DNA of 64,000 nt from Variovorax sp. IB41. GTDB taxonomy: Bacteria > Pseudomonadota > Gammaproteobacteria > Burkholderiales > Burkholderiaceae_C. Below, one piece after another: positions 8,210 through 16,759 of this stretch. The notes under the pieces are model-generated. The model made no database searches, had not been told where the DNA came from, and saw only the letters and a program-made list of their open reading frames with translations. Both the position numbers and the translations under genes were made by a program. The DNA lies in contig NZ_JAEFCB010000023.1 of NCBI RefSeq assembly GCF_016405905.1, forward strand, positions 1 through 64,000. Direction: 5' to 3'. Every line of letters starts with the position of its first letter. The stretch's first letter is position 1.

Positions 8210-9789
8210 TGCCGCTGCCTCAAGCAGCGACGGCGCGCCCCTCTCACGCCTTGCGCGCCTCCCCCGCGGTTGCCCGGTTTCGACTGCCCGGCCTCGTGCT
8301 GGCCGGAATGGCCCAGGCGCTGTCGATCGCCTGGCCGCTCGACGGCAGGCCGCTGTGGTGGCTTCAACTCCTTTCGATGGGCGCCCTGGTCTGGCTGCTC
8401 GGCAGCCTGCGCGCCGAGGGCGCCGGGTGGCGCCGCGCCGGCCTTCACGCCTGGCTCTTCTCGACCACCTGGCTTACCGGCAGCTTCTGGTGGCTCTTCA
8501 TCTCGATGCACACCTACGGCGGCATGCCGGCGCCGCTCGCGGCCATTGCCGTGCTCGCGCTCGCGGCGGCACTCGGGCTGTACTACGCCGTCGCGGCCGC
8601 ATGGTTCGTGGTGCGCGGGCCGAAGGGGCGCATCACTGGCGCGCTGGTCTTTGCCGCACTCTGGACGCTCGCCGAGCTCGTGCGCGGCAGCTGGTTCACC
8701 GGCTTTCCGTGGGGCGCCAGCGGCTATGCGCACGTCGAAGGTCCACTGGCCGCGTGGGCGCCGTGGATCGGCGTCTATGGCATCGGCGCTGTCGCCGCGT
8801 TCGCGATGGCGCTCATCGCGCTGCTGTCCCTGTCACGCATTACCGAAGCCGTCGGGGCACTGGTGCTGGTCGCGCTCGTGTTCGCATTCCCGCACATCAC
8901 GCCGTCACTGCGCGGCGCCAGCACCGGCAGCCTCCAGGTCGCGCTCCTGCAAGGCAACATCCCGCAAGACGAGAAATTCATTCCCGGCGGCGGCATCGAG
9001 ACCGCCCTGCGCTGGTACGGCGAACAACTGCGCGACGCCAAGGCCTCGCTCGTCGTCACGCCCGAAACCGCCGTGCCCCTGCTGCCGCAGCAATTGCCGG
9101 CCGGCTACCTAGAAGCGATCGAGGCGCGCTACAGCAGCGGCACGCAGGCCGCCATCGTCGGCCTCCCGCTGGGCGACCGCGCCGGCTACAGCAACGCGGT
9201 GCTCGGCTTCCAGCCCGGTGCCACGCAGCCGTACCGGTACAGCAAGCACCACCTCGTGCCCTTCGGCGAATTCATTCCGCCGGGCTTTCGCTGGTTCATC
9301 CAGATGATGAACATCCCGCTCGGCGACTTCCAGCGCGGCGGCCTCGCGCAGGCGCCGTTCGTCTGGCAGGGCCAGCGCATCGCGCCCAACATCTGCTACG
9401 AAGACTTGTTCGGCGACGAGATCGGCGCGAACTTCCGCGACGCGGCGAGCGCGCCCACCATCCTGCTCAACGTGAGCAACATCGCGTGGTTCGGCGACTC
9501 GGTCGCCATCGACGAGCACCTGGCCATCTCGCGCATGCGTTCGCTCGAATTCGCGCGGCCGATGGTGCGCGCCACGAACACGGGCGCCACCGTCGTCATC
9601 GATGCCGAAGGCCGCGTGACGCACCAGCTGCCGCGCCTCACGCGCGGCGTGCTCGAAGCCACGGTCGAAGGCCGCACCGGGCTCACGCCTTATGCGCGCT
9701 GGGTGGCGCCGTTCGGCCTGTGGCCGCTGTGGATCGCGATGCTCGCGGTCGTCGCCATCGCCTTCGCGATGGGCCGCCGCCAGCGCTGA
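8209..9789 (+). CDS. lnt: Apolipoprotein N-acyltransferase
   Basis: A 526-residue inner-membrane enzyme that adds the third acyl chain to lipoproteins. The N-terminal half has several membrane segments; the periplasmic nitrilase-like domain carries the triad Glu286 (TPETAVPLLP), Lys346 (SKHHLVPFGE) and Cys396 (NICYEDLFG), and a final membrane helix lies near 505-522. Length is normal for Lnt. It is translationally coupled to corC and converges on the FAD-linked oxidase gene with a 6-base gap. Its lipoprotein substrates would include PheC and the tannase-family protein in this window. Confidence 0.96.
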   Translation: MPLPQAATARPSHALRASPAVARFRLPGLVLAGMAQALSIAWPLDGRPLWWLQLLSMGALVWLLGSLRAEGAGWRRAGLHAWLFSTTWLTGSFWWLFISMHTYGGMPAPLAAIAVLALAAALGLYYAVAAAWFVVRGPKGRITGALVFAALWTLAELVRGSWFTGFPWGASGYAHVEGPLAAWAPWIGVYGIGAVAAFAMALIALLSLSRITEAVGALVLVALVFAFPHITPSLRGASTGSLQVALLQGNIPQDEKFIPGGGIETALRWYGEQLRDAKASLVVTPETAVPLLPQQLPAGYLEAIEARYSSGTQAAIVGLPLGDRAGYSNAVLGFQPGATQPYRYSKHHLVPFGEFIPPGFRWFIQMMNIPLGDFQRGGLAQAPFVWQGQRIAPNICYEDLFGDEIGANFRDAASAPTILLNVSNIAWFGDSVAIDEHLAISRMRSLEFARPMVRATNTGATVVIDAEGRVTHQLPRLTRGVLEATVEGRTGLTPYARWVAPFGLWPLWIAMLAVVAIAFAMGRRQR

Positions 9790-9795
9790 GCGCCT

Positions 9796-11160
9796 TCAGC
9801 TCGCGGGCCGCACCGGCCAGTCGCGCAGCTTGCCCGGGTTCAGCAAACCCATCGGATCGAAGCGCTGCTTCACCGCGATGATCTCGGGCGGCAGCGGCCC
9901 GCCCGCCTTGCCGTCTTCCACGATGTTCACGTGCGGGTTGTTGATGTGCACATGGTGCGCGCGGTGGATGTCGATGATCTCCGCGAGCCGCGCCTCGGTG
10001 CTGAAACGCACCAGCTGCAGCCCGCTGCACGTCATGAGCCCCGCGACGTTGCGGATGAACTCGACGTGCATCATCACCTCGCCGCCCAGCAGTTTTTCCA
10101 TCTCGACGATCTGCTCGACGTGCCTGCCGGGGATGAACCCGCTCTGCAGATAGGTCAGCGTGGGGTCCACCTTCAGCGCATGCAGCGTCGTGTGGTTCCA
10201 GGTGAATTCCATCAGCGTGCGGTTGCTCTTCTGCACCTCGGCCGCGGTCTTGCGATAGCCCACGGTGCCGCCGTGCGCCTCTGCCAGTTGCAGCAGCGCC
10301 GGCTCGCACGATTCGGCGACCAGCGACAGCACCGTGTGGCAACCCTTGGGCAGGTGCGCCGCGAGCTGCGCGAGGTGATCGGAGATGGGCGCCGCGAAGA
10401 ATGCGATCTCGCGCTTCACGATGCCCGGCCCGTTCGCGAGCTTGTCGGCGAAGTGCAGCGCGTTCTCGAAACTGTCGAAAGTCACCAGCGTCTCGAGCCA
10501 CGGATGCGCGGGCGCGAGCGCCACCTCCAGCTCCAGCACGAGCCCGTTGGTGCCCCACAGGTGGTGCATGCGCATCGCCTCGGCGCCGCGAAGCTCGACG
10601 ATCTGCGGCTCAGGCTCGATCGTCATCGCGCGGATGCCGAGCACGTTGCCGGGCGCGCCGAGCGGCCCGTAGTTAATCGAGCCCACGCCGCCGAAGCCGC
10701 CGCCGAACAGGCCACCGAGCGTCGCGCTGCGGTAGGTGGACGGCACGCAGCGCATCTCCTGCCTCGAGGGCTTCGTCTGTTTCTCCAGTTCGCCCAGGCG
10801 GATGCCGGCCTGCGCGCGCGCCACGCCGGGCTGCACCCACAGGCACGCGTTGTAGCCCGTCATGTCGAGCACCACGCCACCCGCGAGCGGCGTGGTCTGG
10901 CCGTAGTTGCCGGTGCCGCTGCCGCGAATGACGATCGGCACGCCGCGGCGCGCGCACGCACCCACGACGGCGCGGATCTCGTCCTCGCTGCGCGGCCGCA
11001 CGACCACGTCGGCGCGCTTGTCTTTGAGCTGGCGATTCAGCACGGGGCTGAACCACGAGAAGTCCTGCGAGAGCCGCGTGACGCGCCCTTCGTCGGTGAT
11101 CCAGTCGAGGTCGGGCAGTTCGAGCAGCAACTGCTCGATGGCGGAGGCGGGAGCGTTCAT
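9796..11160 (-). CDS. FAD-linked oxidase/dehydrogenase (PCMH-type FAD-binding)
   Basis: About 454 residues. The N-terminal half is a GlcD-like FAD-binding domain: VVRPRSEDEIRAVV near 52-65, the pyrophosphate loop VIRGSGTGNYGQ near 76-87 and LGGLFGGGFGGVGSINYG near 147-164. The C-terminal half is an FAD-oxidase cap. The family oxidises 2-hydroxy acids, aldonolactones or similar alcohols. It is last in a seven-gene minus-strand operon with an NMT1-type ABC transporter. The start is taken as the ATG at 11160; an in-frame TTG at 11172 is possible. No good ribosome site is visible; the upstream spacer is made of short tandem repeats. Substrate unknown. Confidence 0.82.
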   Translation of the reverse strand: MNAPASAIEQLLLELPDLDWITDEGRVTRLSQDFSWFSPVLNRQLKDKRADVVVRPRSEDEIRAVVGACARRGVPIVIRGSGTGNYGQTTPLAGGVVLDMTGYNACLWVQPGVARAQAGIRLGELEKQTKPSRQEMRCVPSTYRSATLGGLFGGGFGGVGSINYGPLGAPGNVLGIRAMTIEPEPQIVELRGAEAMRMHHLWGTNGLVLELEVALAPAHPWLETLVTFDSFENALHFADKLANGPGIVKREIAFFAAPISDHLAQLAAHLPKGCHTVLSLVAESCEPALLQLAEAHGGTVGYRKTAAEVQKSNRTLMEFTWNHTTLHALKVDPTLTYLQSGFIPGRHVEQIVEMEKLLGGEVMMHVEFIRNVAGLMTCSGLQLVRFSTEARLAEIIDIHRAHHVHINNPHVNIVEDGKAGGPLPPEIIAVKQRFDPMGLLNPGKLRDWPVRPAS

Positions 11161-11170
11161 GGTCGTCGTC

Positions 11171-11200
11171 AATTCGTCAATTCGTCAATGTCAGCAATGT
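11171..11200. repeat. Short tandem repeats between permease and FAD-oxidase genes
   Basis: On the plus strand AATTCGTC occurs twice in tandem (11171-11186), followed by two copies of AATGTCA separated by GC. The tract fills the whole intercistronic spacer and replaces a normal ribosome site for the downstream (minus-strand) FAD-oxidase gene. Confidence 0.7.
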
Positions 11201-11999
11201 CAATCTTGGGAAAGTTCGCTCGCATGCCACGAGCCCAGCGCCACCTTGGTGAGCCAGGCCATCAGCACGAAGAGCGCCACGCCGGTCAGCGAGATCAGCA
11301 AGAGCGCCGCGAACATGCGCGGAATGTTCAGCTGGAAGCCCGCCTGCAGAATCTGGTACGCGAGCCCCGCGCCCGAGCCGCCGGTGCCCGCGACGAACTC
11401 CGCCACCACCGCGCCGATCAGCGCGAGGCCGCTGGAGATGCGCAGCCCGCCGAAGAAATACGGCAGCGCGCTCGGAATGCGCAAGCGCACCAGCTGCTGC
11501 CAGCGCGTCGCGCGGTTCAGCTTGAAATAGCTCTGCAGATCGGGGTCAATGCTGCGCAGCCCCAGCGTCGTGTTGCTGATGATCGGGAACAGCGCCACCA
11601 GCGCCGCGCACACCGTCATCGCCGCCACCGGGTTCTTCACCCAGATGATGATGAGCGGTGCCACCGCGACGATGGGCGTCACCTGCAAGAGCACCGCATA
11701 CGGAAAGAGCGCGGTCTCGATGCGCTTGCTCTGCACGAAGAGAAACGAGATCAGCACGCCCGCCACCGTCGCCAGCGCGAACGACAGCACGGTGATCTTG
11801 AGCGTGACCAGGAGCGCGTTGCCCAGCGGCGCCCAGTCGGTCACCAGCGTCTGCATCATGAGGTAAGGCGAGGGCACGAGATAGGGCGGCAGCTCCATCG
11901 CCACCACCATCCACTGCCAGAGCGCGACCAGCACCACGCCGATCAGCACCGGGTACAGCACGCGCTGCACGCGCGGTTGATTCAGGAGCGGCGTGCGCT

Positions 12000-12003
<4 letters not shown>
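11200..12003 (-). CDS. ABC transporter permease (SsuC/TauC/NMT1 type)
   Basis: A 267-residue integral membrane protein with about six hydrophobic segments and the binding-protein-dependent permease motif near residues 175-215 (GGLRISSGLALIGAVVAEF), the contact site for the ATPase. It overlaps the ATPase gene by four bases (ATGA). With the neighbouring ATPase and NMT1-like binding protein it forms a complete importer of the nitrate/sulfonate/pyrimidine-precursor class. The substrate cannot be read from the permease. Confidence 0.92.
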
Positions 12004-12830
<827 letters not shown>

Positions 12831-12843
12831 GGCGCGGCGAAAT

Positions 12844-13830
12844 TCAGGGCAGAACCTTGGCGTCTTTGACGAATTCAGTCGTGTACGTCTTGGCCAACTG
12901 GACCTTCGCGGGGTCGAGCAATTTCGAGGTCACGAGAAAGTCGTAGCTCGCCTTGGCACGCGCATCGGTCATCACGCCGATGCCCAGCTTGGCCGCGTCG
13001 CCGCCGGTGACCATGCCCATCTCCTTGAGCTTGGCCACGCTGTAGGCCAGCTGGTCGTCGGTCATGTTGGGGTTGTCCTTCTTGATGAGCGCGTTGGCCG
13101 GCGCCGGGTCGGCCAGGTAGCTCTTCCAGCCCTCGGCCGAGGCCTTCACGAACGCGGCGACCTGCTTGCTGCGGTCCTTCACCGTCTTCTCCATGCACGA
13201 CACCGTGGTCGCATACGCGGGAAAGCCGTGGTCGCTGAACATCAGCACCGTGCTCTTCACGCCGGCCTTCTGGATGGCGTAGGGCTCCGACGTCAGGTAG
13301 CCCTGCTGCGCGGTGTTCTTGTCCGCCACGAAGGGCTGGATGTTGAAGGTGTAGGGGCGCGTCTGTTCGTCGGTGAGGCCGAACTTGGCCTTGAGCCACG
13401 GCCAGTAGCCGCGATTGGCCTGCGCGCCGATCAGCAGCGTCTTGCCCTTGAGGTCCTCGAACTTCTTCACGTCCTCGTGCGCGATCAGCACCTGCGGGTC
13501 CTTCTGGAAGAAGGCCGCGACGTTGACCACCGGCACGCCGCCTTCGCGCACCTGCATCATCTGGATGTCGCTCGAGCCCATGATGCAGTCGGCCTGGCCG
13601 GCCGCCATCATCTGCGTGATGTTGACCTGCGGGCCGCCCATCTTGATGGTCACGTCCAGCCCGTACTTCTTGTAGATGCCTTGCGCCACCGCCTGGTAGA
13701 AGCCGCCGTGCTCGGCCTGCGCGTACCAGTTGGTCATGTAGGTGAACTTGTCTTCCGCATGCGCGGGTGCGACCGCGGTGAACAGCGACAGCGCGGCGGC
13801 GCCGGCCAGGGAAAGAGCGAAGGAACGCAT
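12844..13830 (-). CDS. ABC transporter substrate-binding protein (NMT1/THI5-like)
   Basis: About 328 residues. The start is placed at the ATG at 13830 because a GAGAGG ribosome site precedes it and a clean signal peptide follows (MRSFALSLAG to APAHA, then EDKFTYMTNWYAQAEHGG). The mature part is NMT1/THI5-like: TYMTNWYAQAEHGGFYQA, QMMAAGQADCIMGSSD and a YAIQKAG segment. This class binds pyrimidine precursors, taurine, riboflavin or other N/S-containing small molecules. It is the periplasmic receptor of the ABC system and is co-transcribed with creatininase-family and deaminase-family hydrolases, suggesting a nitrogen heterocycle or amide as ligand (inference). Confidence 0.9.
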   Translation of the reverse strand: MRSFALSLAGAAALSLFTAVAPAHAEDKFTYMTNWYAQAEHGGFYQAVAQGIYKKYGLDVTIKMGGPQVNITQMMAAGQADCIMGSSDIQMMQVREGGVPVVNVAAFFQKDPQVLIAHEDVKKFEDLKGKTLLIGAQANRGYWPWLKAKFGLTDEQTRPYTFNIQPFVADKNTAQQGYLTSEPYAIQKAGVKSTVLMFSDHGFPAYATTVSCMEKTVKDRSKQVAAFVKASAEGWKSYLADPAPANALIKKDNPNMTDDQLAYSVAKLKEMGMVTGGDAAKLGIGVMTDARAKASYDFLVTSKLLDPAKVQLAKTYTTEFVKDAKVLP

Positions 13831-13895
13831 GGTGGGGACCTCTCGAAGGCTGGATGAAAAAGAAGAAAGCCGATGCAAGACGTGCGCCGCGCGCC

Positions 13896-14759
13896 TCAGG
13901 CGGGAGCGAACGACTGCTGGATGAAGCCCTGCTGGTGGCCGCGCTCCCAGGTGGGCTCCTCACGCACCACCCAGCGCAGCGCATGCAGCTCGGTCAGCGC
14001 CTGCACCCAGCTGTCGGAGAGCGTCTCCAGGATCTCGATGCCCTGCTCGCGCGTGGCGCTGGTCGGGTCGCCGATCACGCCGCTCGGTCCGAAGTCGCGC
14101 GCGGTCCAGGCGCAGGCCGGGCGGCCGTCGGCCGACAGCAGCTTGATCGGGAAGGGCGGCGGAAAGTTGGCCGCCGCGCGCTCCATGTGCACCGTGTCGG
14201 GCGCGAGCGCGAGCATCAGCGCGGTCTCCGAATGGCCGGCGTGCATCGACAAGCGCTTTTCCTGCTCGCTGATCTGCTTGCTCGACGCGTTCGGCAGGCG
14301 TGACACGCCGTGCGGCACCACCACGTAGTCGCCATGCCGAAGCCGCAGCTCGCGCGCCGCCATCTCCAGCACCTGCGGCTGGCCGCCGTGGCCGTTGGCG
14401 AACAGGAGCTTCCTGAAACCCGCGCGGTAGACCGACTCGCCGATCTCGGTCACCGTCGAGAGCAGCGTGGTGCCGGTGAGCGTCATCGTGCCGGGGAAGT
14501 GCAGGTGCTCTTCCGACTTGCCGTAGGTGATGGTGGGCAGCGCGAAGGCGCGCACCTCGGCGGGCAATTTCTCGAGCGCCCGGCCCATCACGCCCGAGGC
14601 GATCACGCTGTCGACCGAGCACGGCAGGTGCGGGCCGTGCTGCTCGATGGCGCCGCAGGGCAGCACGATGACCGTGTTCTCGCGGTCGGGGAGCGCCGCG
14701 ATTTCGGTCCAGCTCAGGTAGGGCAGGAAGCGGTGGGGCGGGATGTAGCCGTGGAGCAT
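13896..14759 (-). CDS. Creatininase family hydrolase
   Basis: A 287-residue member of the creatininase/creatinine amidohydrolase family. The first metal-site motif is GAIEQHGPHLP (Glu39, His41) with Asp50 in CSVD; ITYGKSEEHLHFPGT is at 77-91 and NGHGGQ at 122-127, where the family more often has NGHGGN. The family includes creatininase, the archaeal formamide hydrolase ArfB and the mycofactocin peptidase MftE, so opening or trimming an amide or cyclic amide is likely. Creatinine itself is not assured. It lies between the amidohydrolase and the ABC binding-protein genes in one operon. Confidence 0.87.
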   Translation of the reverse strand: MLHGYIPPHRFLPYLSWTEIAALPDRENTVIVLPCGAIEQHGPHLPCSVDSVIASGVMGRALEKLPAEVRAFALPTITYGKSEEHLHFPGTMTLTGTTLLSTVTEIGESVYRAGFRKLLFANGHGGQPQVLEMAARELRLRHGDYVVVPHGVSRLPNASSKQISEQEKRLSMHAGHSETALMLALAPDTVHMERAAANFPPPFPIKLLSADGRPACAWTARDFGPSGVIGDPTSATREQGIEILETLSDSWVQALTELHALRWVVREEPTWERGHQQGFIQQSFAPA

Positions 14760-14778
14760 GGGAGTCCTTGTTCTTTGC

Positions 14779-16050
14779 TTACTTGGGAAAGAAGGGCGTC
14801 GCGTCGCCGTGCGTCACGCGGCCGTCGCGCAGCACCACGCGGGTGGCGGCGCGCGAGGGCCAGCCGTGGCGGTCGGCCTGCGTGAAGAGCACGAGATCCG
14901 CTTTCGCGCCCACCAGCGTGGGCGCCGTCGTGGCGGGCGCGCGCTGCAGCCAGTCGCCGCGGCACAGCGCCTGCGACCAGGTGTCGAACGGTTCGTCGAG
15001 CTGCGCGACCAGCGCGGCCGTGCCCAGCGCTTCGACGGGGTCGAAGCTGCCGAGCCGGCAGAACGGGTCCTGCACGTTGTCGCTCGCGAACAAGAGCGGA
15101 ATGCCGCGCTCGCGTGCTTCCTTCACGAGCGTGATGCCGCGCAGGCGCGGCGTGCGGCCCGTCACCGCGTCCTGCAGCAAGAGGTTGGTCGCGGGCAGCG
15201 AAACGACGGTGATCGGCGCGCGCGCCACCGCATCGAGCGTGGCGAGGGCCTCGGCCTCAGGCTGCGCCGCGAGCGCGCAGATGTGGCCGCAGACGACGCG
15301 GCCTTCGAAGCCGATCTCGCGCAGGATGCGCGCGGTGGTCTTGAGGCCGACGGCCGCGGCGTTGAGTTCCTCGTCGACATGCAGGTCGATGTCGAGGTCG
15401 CAGGCCTGCGCCGCATTCAGCAGGTTGCGCAGCGCGTTCTCGCTCCAGTTGGTCGAATGCACGAAGCCGCCGAGCAGCGCATGCGGCCCCGTGGCCTTCA
15501 CCTGTTTCGCGAGGCGCAGCGCCTGCGCCGCGTCTTCGAACAGCGGCAGCTTGATGAGGCTCACCTGTTCCAGCCGAATCCGGCCCGCCCATTCCTCTGC
15601 GAGCTCGGCCAGCACCGGCCAGGCCAGCGGCACCGCATCGGGCTCCCACCAGTCGACGTGCGTGCGCACATGCGTGGTGCCGCATTCCCAGGCCCACTGC
15701 AGGCCACGCGCGGCGCGCTCGCGCACGTCGCCAGCGCTCCAGTGCACGCGGTCGGCCAGCATCGCATCGATGGCGCCGAGCAGGCCCGGCTGCACATGCT
15801 TCATGCGCGGCAGCGTGAAGGCCTTGTCCAGGTGCGTGTGCGCATCGACGAAGCCGGGGAGCACGAGGGTGCCGGCGAGGTCCCAGCTTTGGGGCGAGGG
15901 CGCGGCATCGTCGATGGGGCGCACCGACTGCACCCGCCCGGCGTCGAGCGCGAAGCGCGCGAGCACCGGCACGCCATCGCGCTGCGGCCAGTCGGCGGGC
16001 AGCAACCAGCGCGGCAAGCGCGCGTTGTCGAGCAGCACGGGCGCGTTCAT
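14779..16050 (-). CDS. Cytosine-deaminase-like amidohydrolase
   Basis: A 423-residue amidohydrolase-superfamily protein with the complete cytosine-deaminase metal and catalytic set: His71 and His73 (DAHTHLDK), His224 with Glu227 (DLHVDEE), His256 (CGHICAL) and Asp324 (SDNVQDPF). Homologues deaminate cytosine, creatinine, N-isopropylammelide and related cyclic amidines. The start is the ATG at 16050, overlapping the previous gene by four bases. With the creatininase-family gene downstream it suggests stepwise hydrolysis of a nitrogen ring. Substrate unknown. Confidence 0.9.
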   Translation of the reverse strand: MNAPVLLDNARLPRWLLPADWPQRDGVPVLARFALDAGRVQSVRPIDDAAPSPQSWDLAGTLVLPGFVDAHTHLDKAFTLPRMKHVQPGLLGAIDAMLADRVHWSAGDVRERAARGLQWAWECGTTHVRTHVDWWEPDAVPLAWPVLAELAEEWAGRIRLEQVSLIKLPLFEDAAQALRLAKQVKATGPHALLGGFVHSTNWSENALRNLLNAAQACDLDIDLHVDEELNAAAVGLKTTARILREIGFEGRVVCGHICALAAQPEAEALATLDAVARAPITVVSLPATNLLLQDAVTGRTPRLRGITLVKEARERGIPLLFASDNVQDPFCRLGSFDPVEALGTAALVAQLDEPFDTWSQALCRGDWLQRAPATTAPTLVGAKADLVLFTQADRHGWPSRAATRVVLRDGRVTHGDATPFFPK

Positions 16051-16634
16051 GCGAAGCGCGCCATGGCCTGGCCCACGCGCGCCATGAAGCGCTTCAACTG
16101 GGGCTCGGTCGCCACGTTCATGTGGTAGTGGGCGTGGTAGTCCACGCGGGCGCGCTGCCCGGTGAGCCGCTTCATATAGCGCGTGACGATCTTGCGCGGC
16201 GGATCGCCCATGTACCAGGCCAGCCAGCGCGGCCGCCCGTAGGTGACCACGGCGCTGATGCGCGTGATGTGCGTGAGCATCGGCTTCACGTTCGCCGGAT
16301 CGCTGATGTCGAAGGCCACGCCCGGCATGAAGAGCCGGTCGAAGTAGCCCTTGAGCATCGCGGGCAGCCCGAAGCACCACGTCGGAAAACAGAACACGAT
16401 GCCCTCGGCCCAATGCAGCCGCTCGACATGCCGTTTGAGCGGCAGTTGGTTGGCCGGCACGTCGTGGTAGCCGAGCCGCTCCTCGCGCGAGAGCACCGGG
16501 TTGAAGCCCTCGGCGTACAGGTCGCAGTCGTCCACCTCGTGCCCGGCCGCACGCAGGTTCTTCAGCACCTCCTGGTGCAGGGCCGCATGGAAGCTGGTTT
16601 CGACCGGGTGGCAGTAGACGACGAGCACGCGCAT
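16047..16634 (-). CDS. NAD(P)H-dependent flavin oxidoreductase (flavodoxin-2 fold)
   Basis: A 195-residue protein beginning MRVLVVYCHPVETSFH, the FMN-binding start of the MdaB/KefG/NQO family, with the FPTWCFGLPAMLKGYFDRLF segment near 82-102 that closes the flavin pocket. It reduces quinones or nitro/azo compounds using NAD(P)H. It is the first gene of the operon running to 9796, and its upstream gap carries two strong inverted repeats. It may remove quinone or nitroaromatic products of the pathway, or act in redox defence. Confidence 0.87.
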   Translation of the reverse strand: MRVLVVYCHPVETSFHAALHQEVLKNLRAAGHEVDDCDLYAEGFNPVLSREERLGYHDVPANQLPLKRHVERLHWAEGIVFCFPTWCFGLPAMLKGYFDRLFMPGVAFDISDPANVKPMLTHITRISAVVTYGRPRWLAWYMGDPPRKIVTRYMKRLTGQRARVDYHAHYHMNVATEPQLKRFMARVGQAMARFA

Positions 16635-16642
16635 GGTGTGTT

Positions 16643-16669
16643 TGACCGCTTAATCAGAGCAAGTGGTCA
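16643..16669 (-). promoter_or_regulatory. Operator-like inverted repeat before the catabolic operon
   Basis: TGACCGCTT (16643-16651) and AAGTGGTCA (16661-16669) form 9-bp arms with one mismatch around a 9-base spacer, 8 bases before the first gene of the minus-strand operon. The place and symmetry suit a dimeric regulator such as the adjacent PucR-type protein. Confidence 0.5.
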
Positions 16670-16687
16670 GGTTATGCAAGCGACGTG

Positions 16688-16710
16688 CCAGTCCGGATGC
16701 ACCGGACTGG
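16688..16710. repeat. Perfect 9-bp inverted repeat
   Basis: CCAGTCCGG (16688-16696) and CCGGACTGG (16702-16710) around ATGCA. It lies after the stop of the PucR-type gene and before the operon it may control, so it may be the 3' hairpin of the regulator mRNA or a second operator. There is no U-run on the minus strand. Confidence 0.5.
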
Positions 16711-16759
16711 TGATTTCTCCTCGGATTGCGCTGTCAGGGCCCCGGCAGGCCCGGCCGGG

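Noticed and set aside
13896..14759. True creatininase (creatinine to creatine)
   Set aside because: The family is broad, no creatinase or sarcosine oxidase gene is near, and the NGHGGQ variant differs from the common motif. Only the family call is supported.
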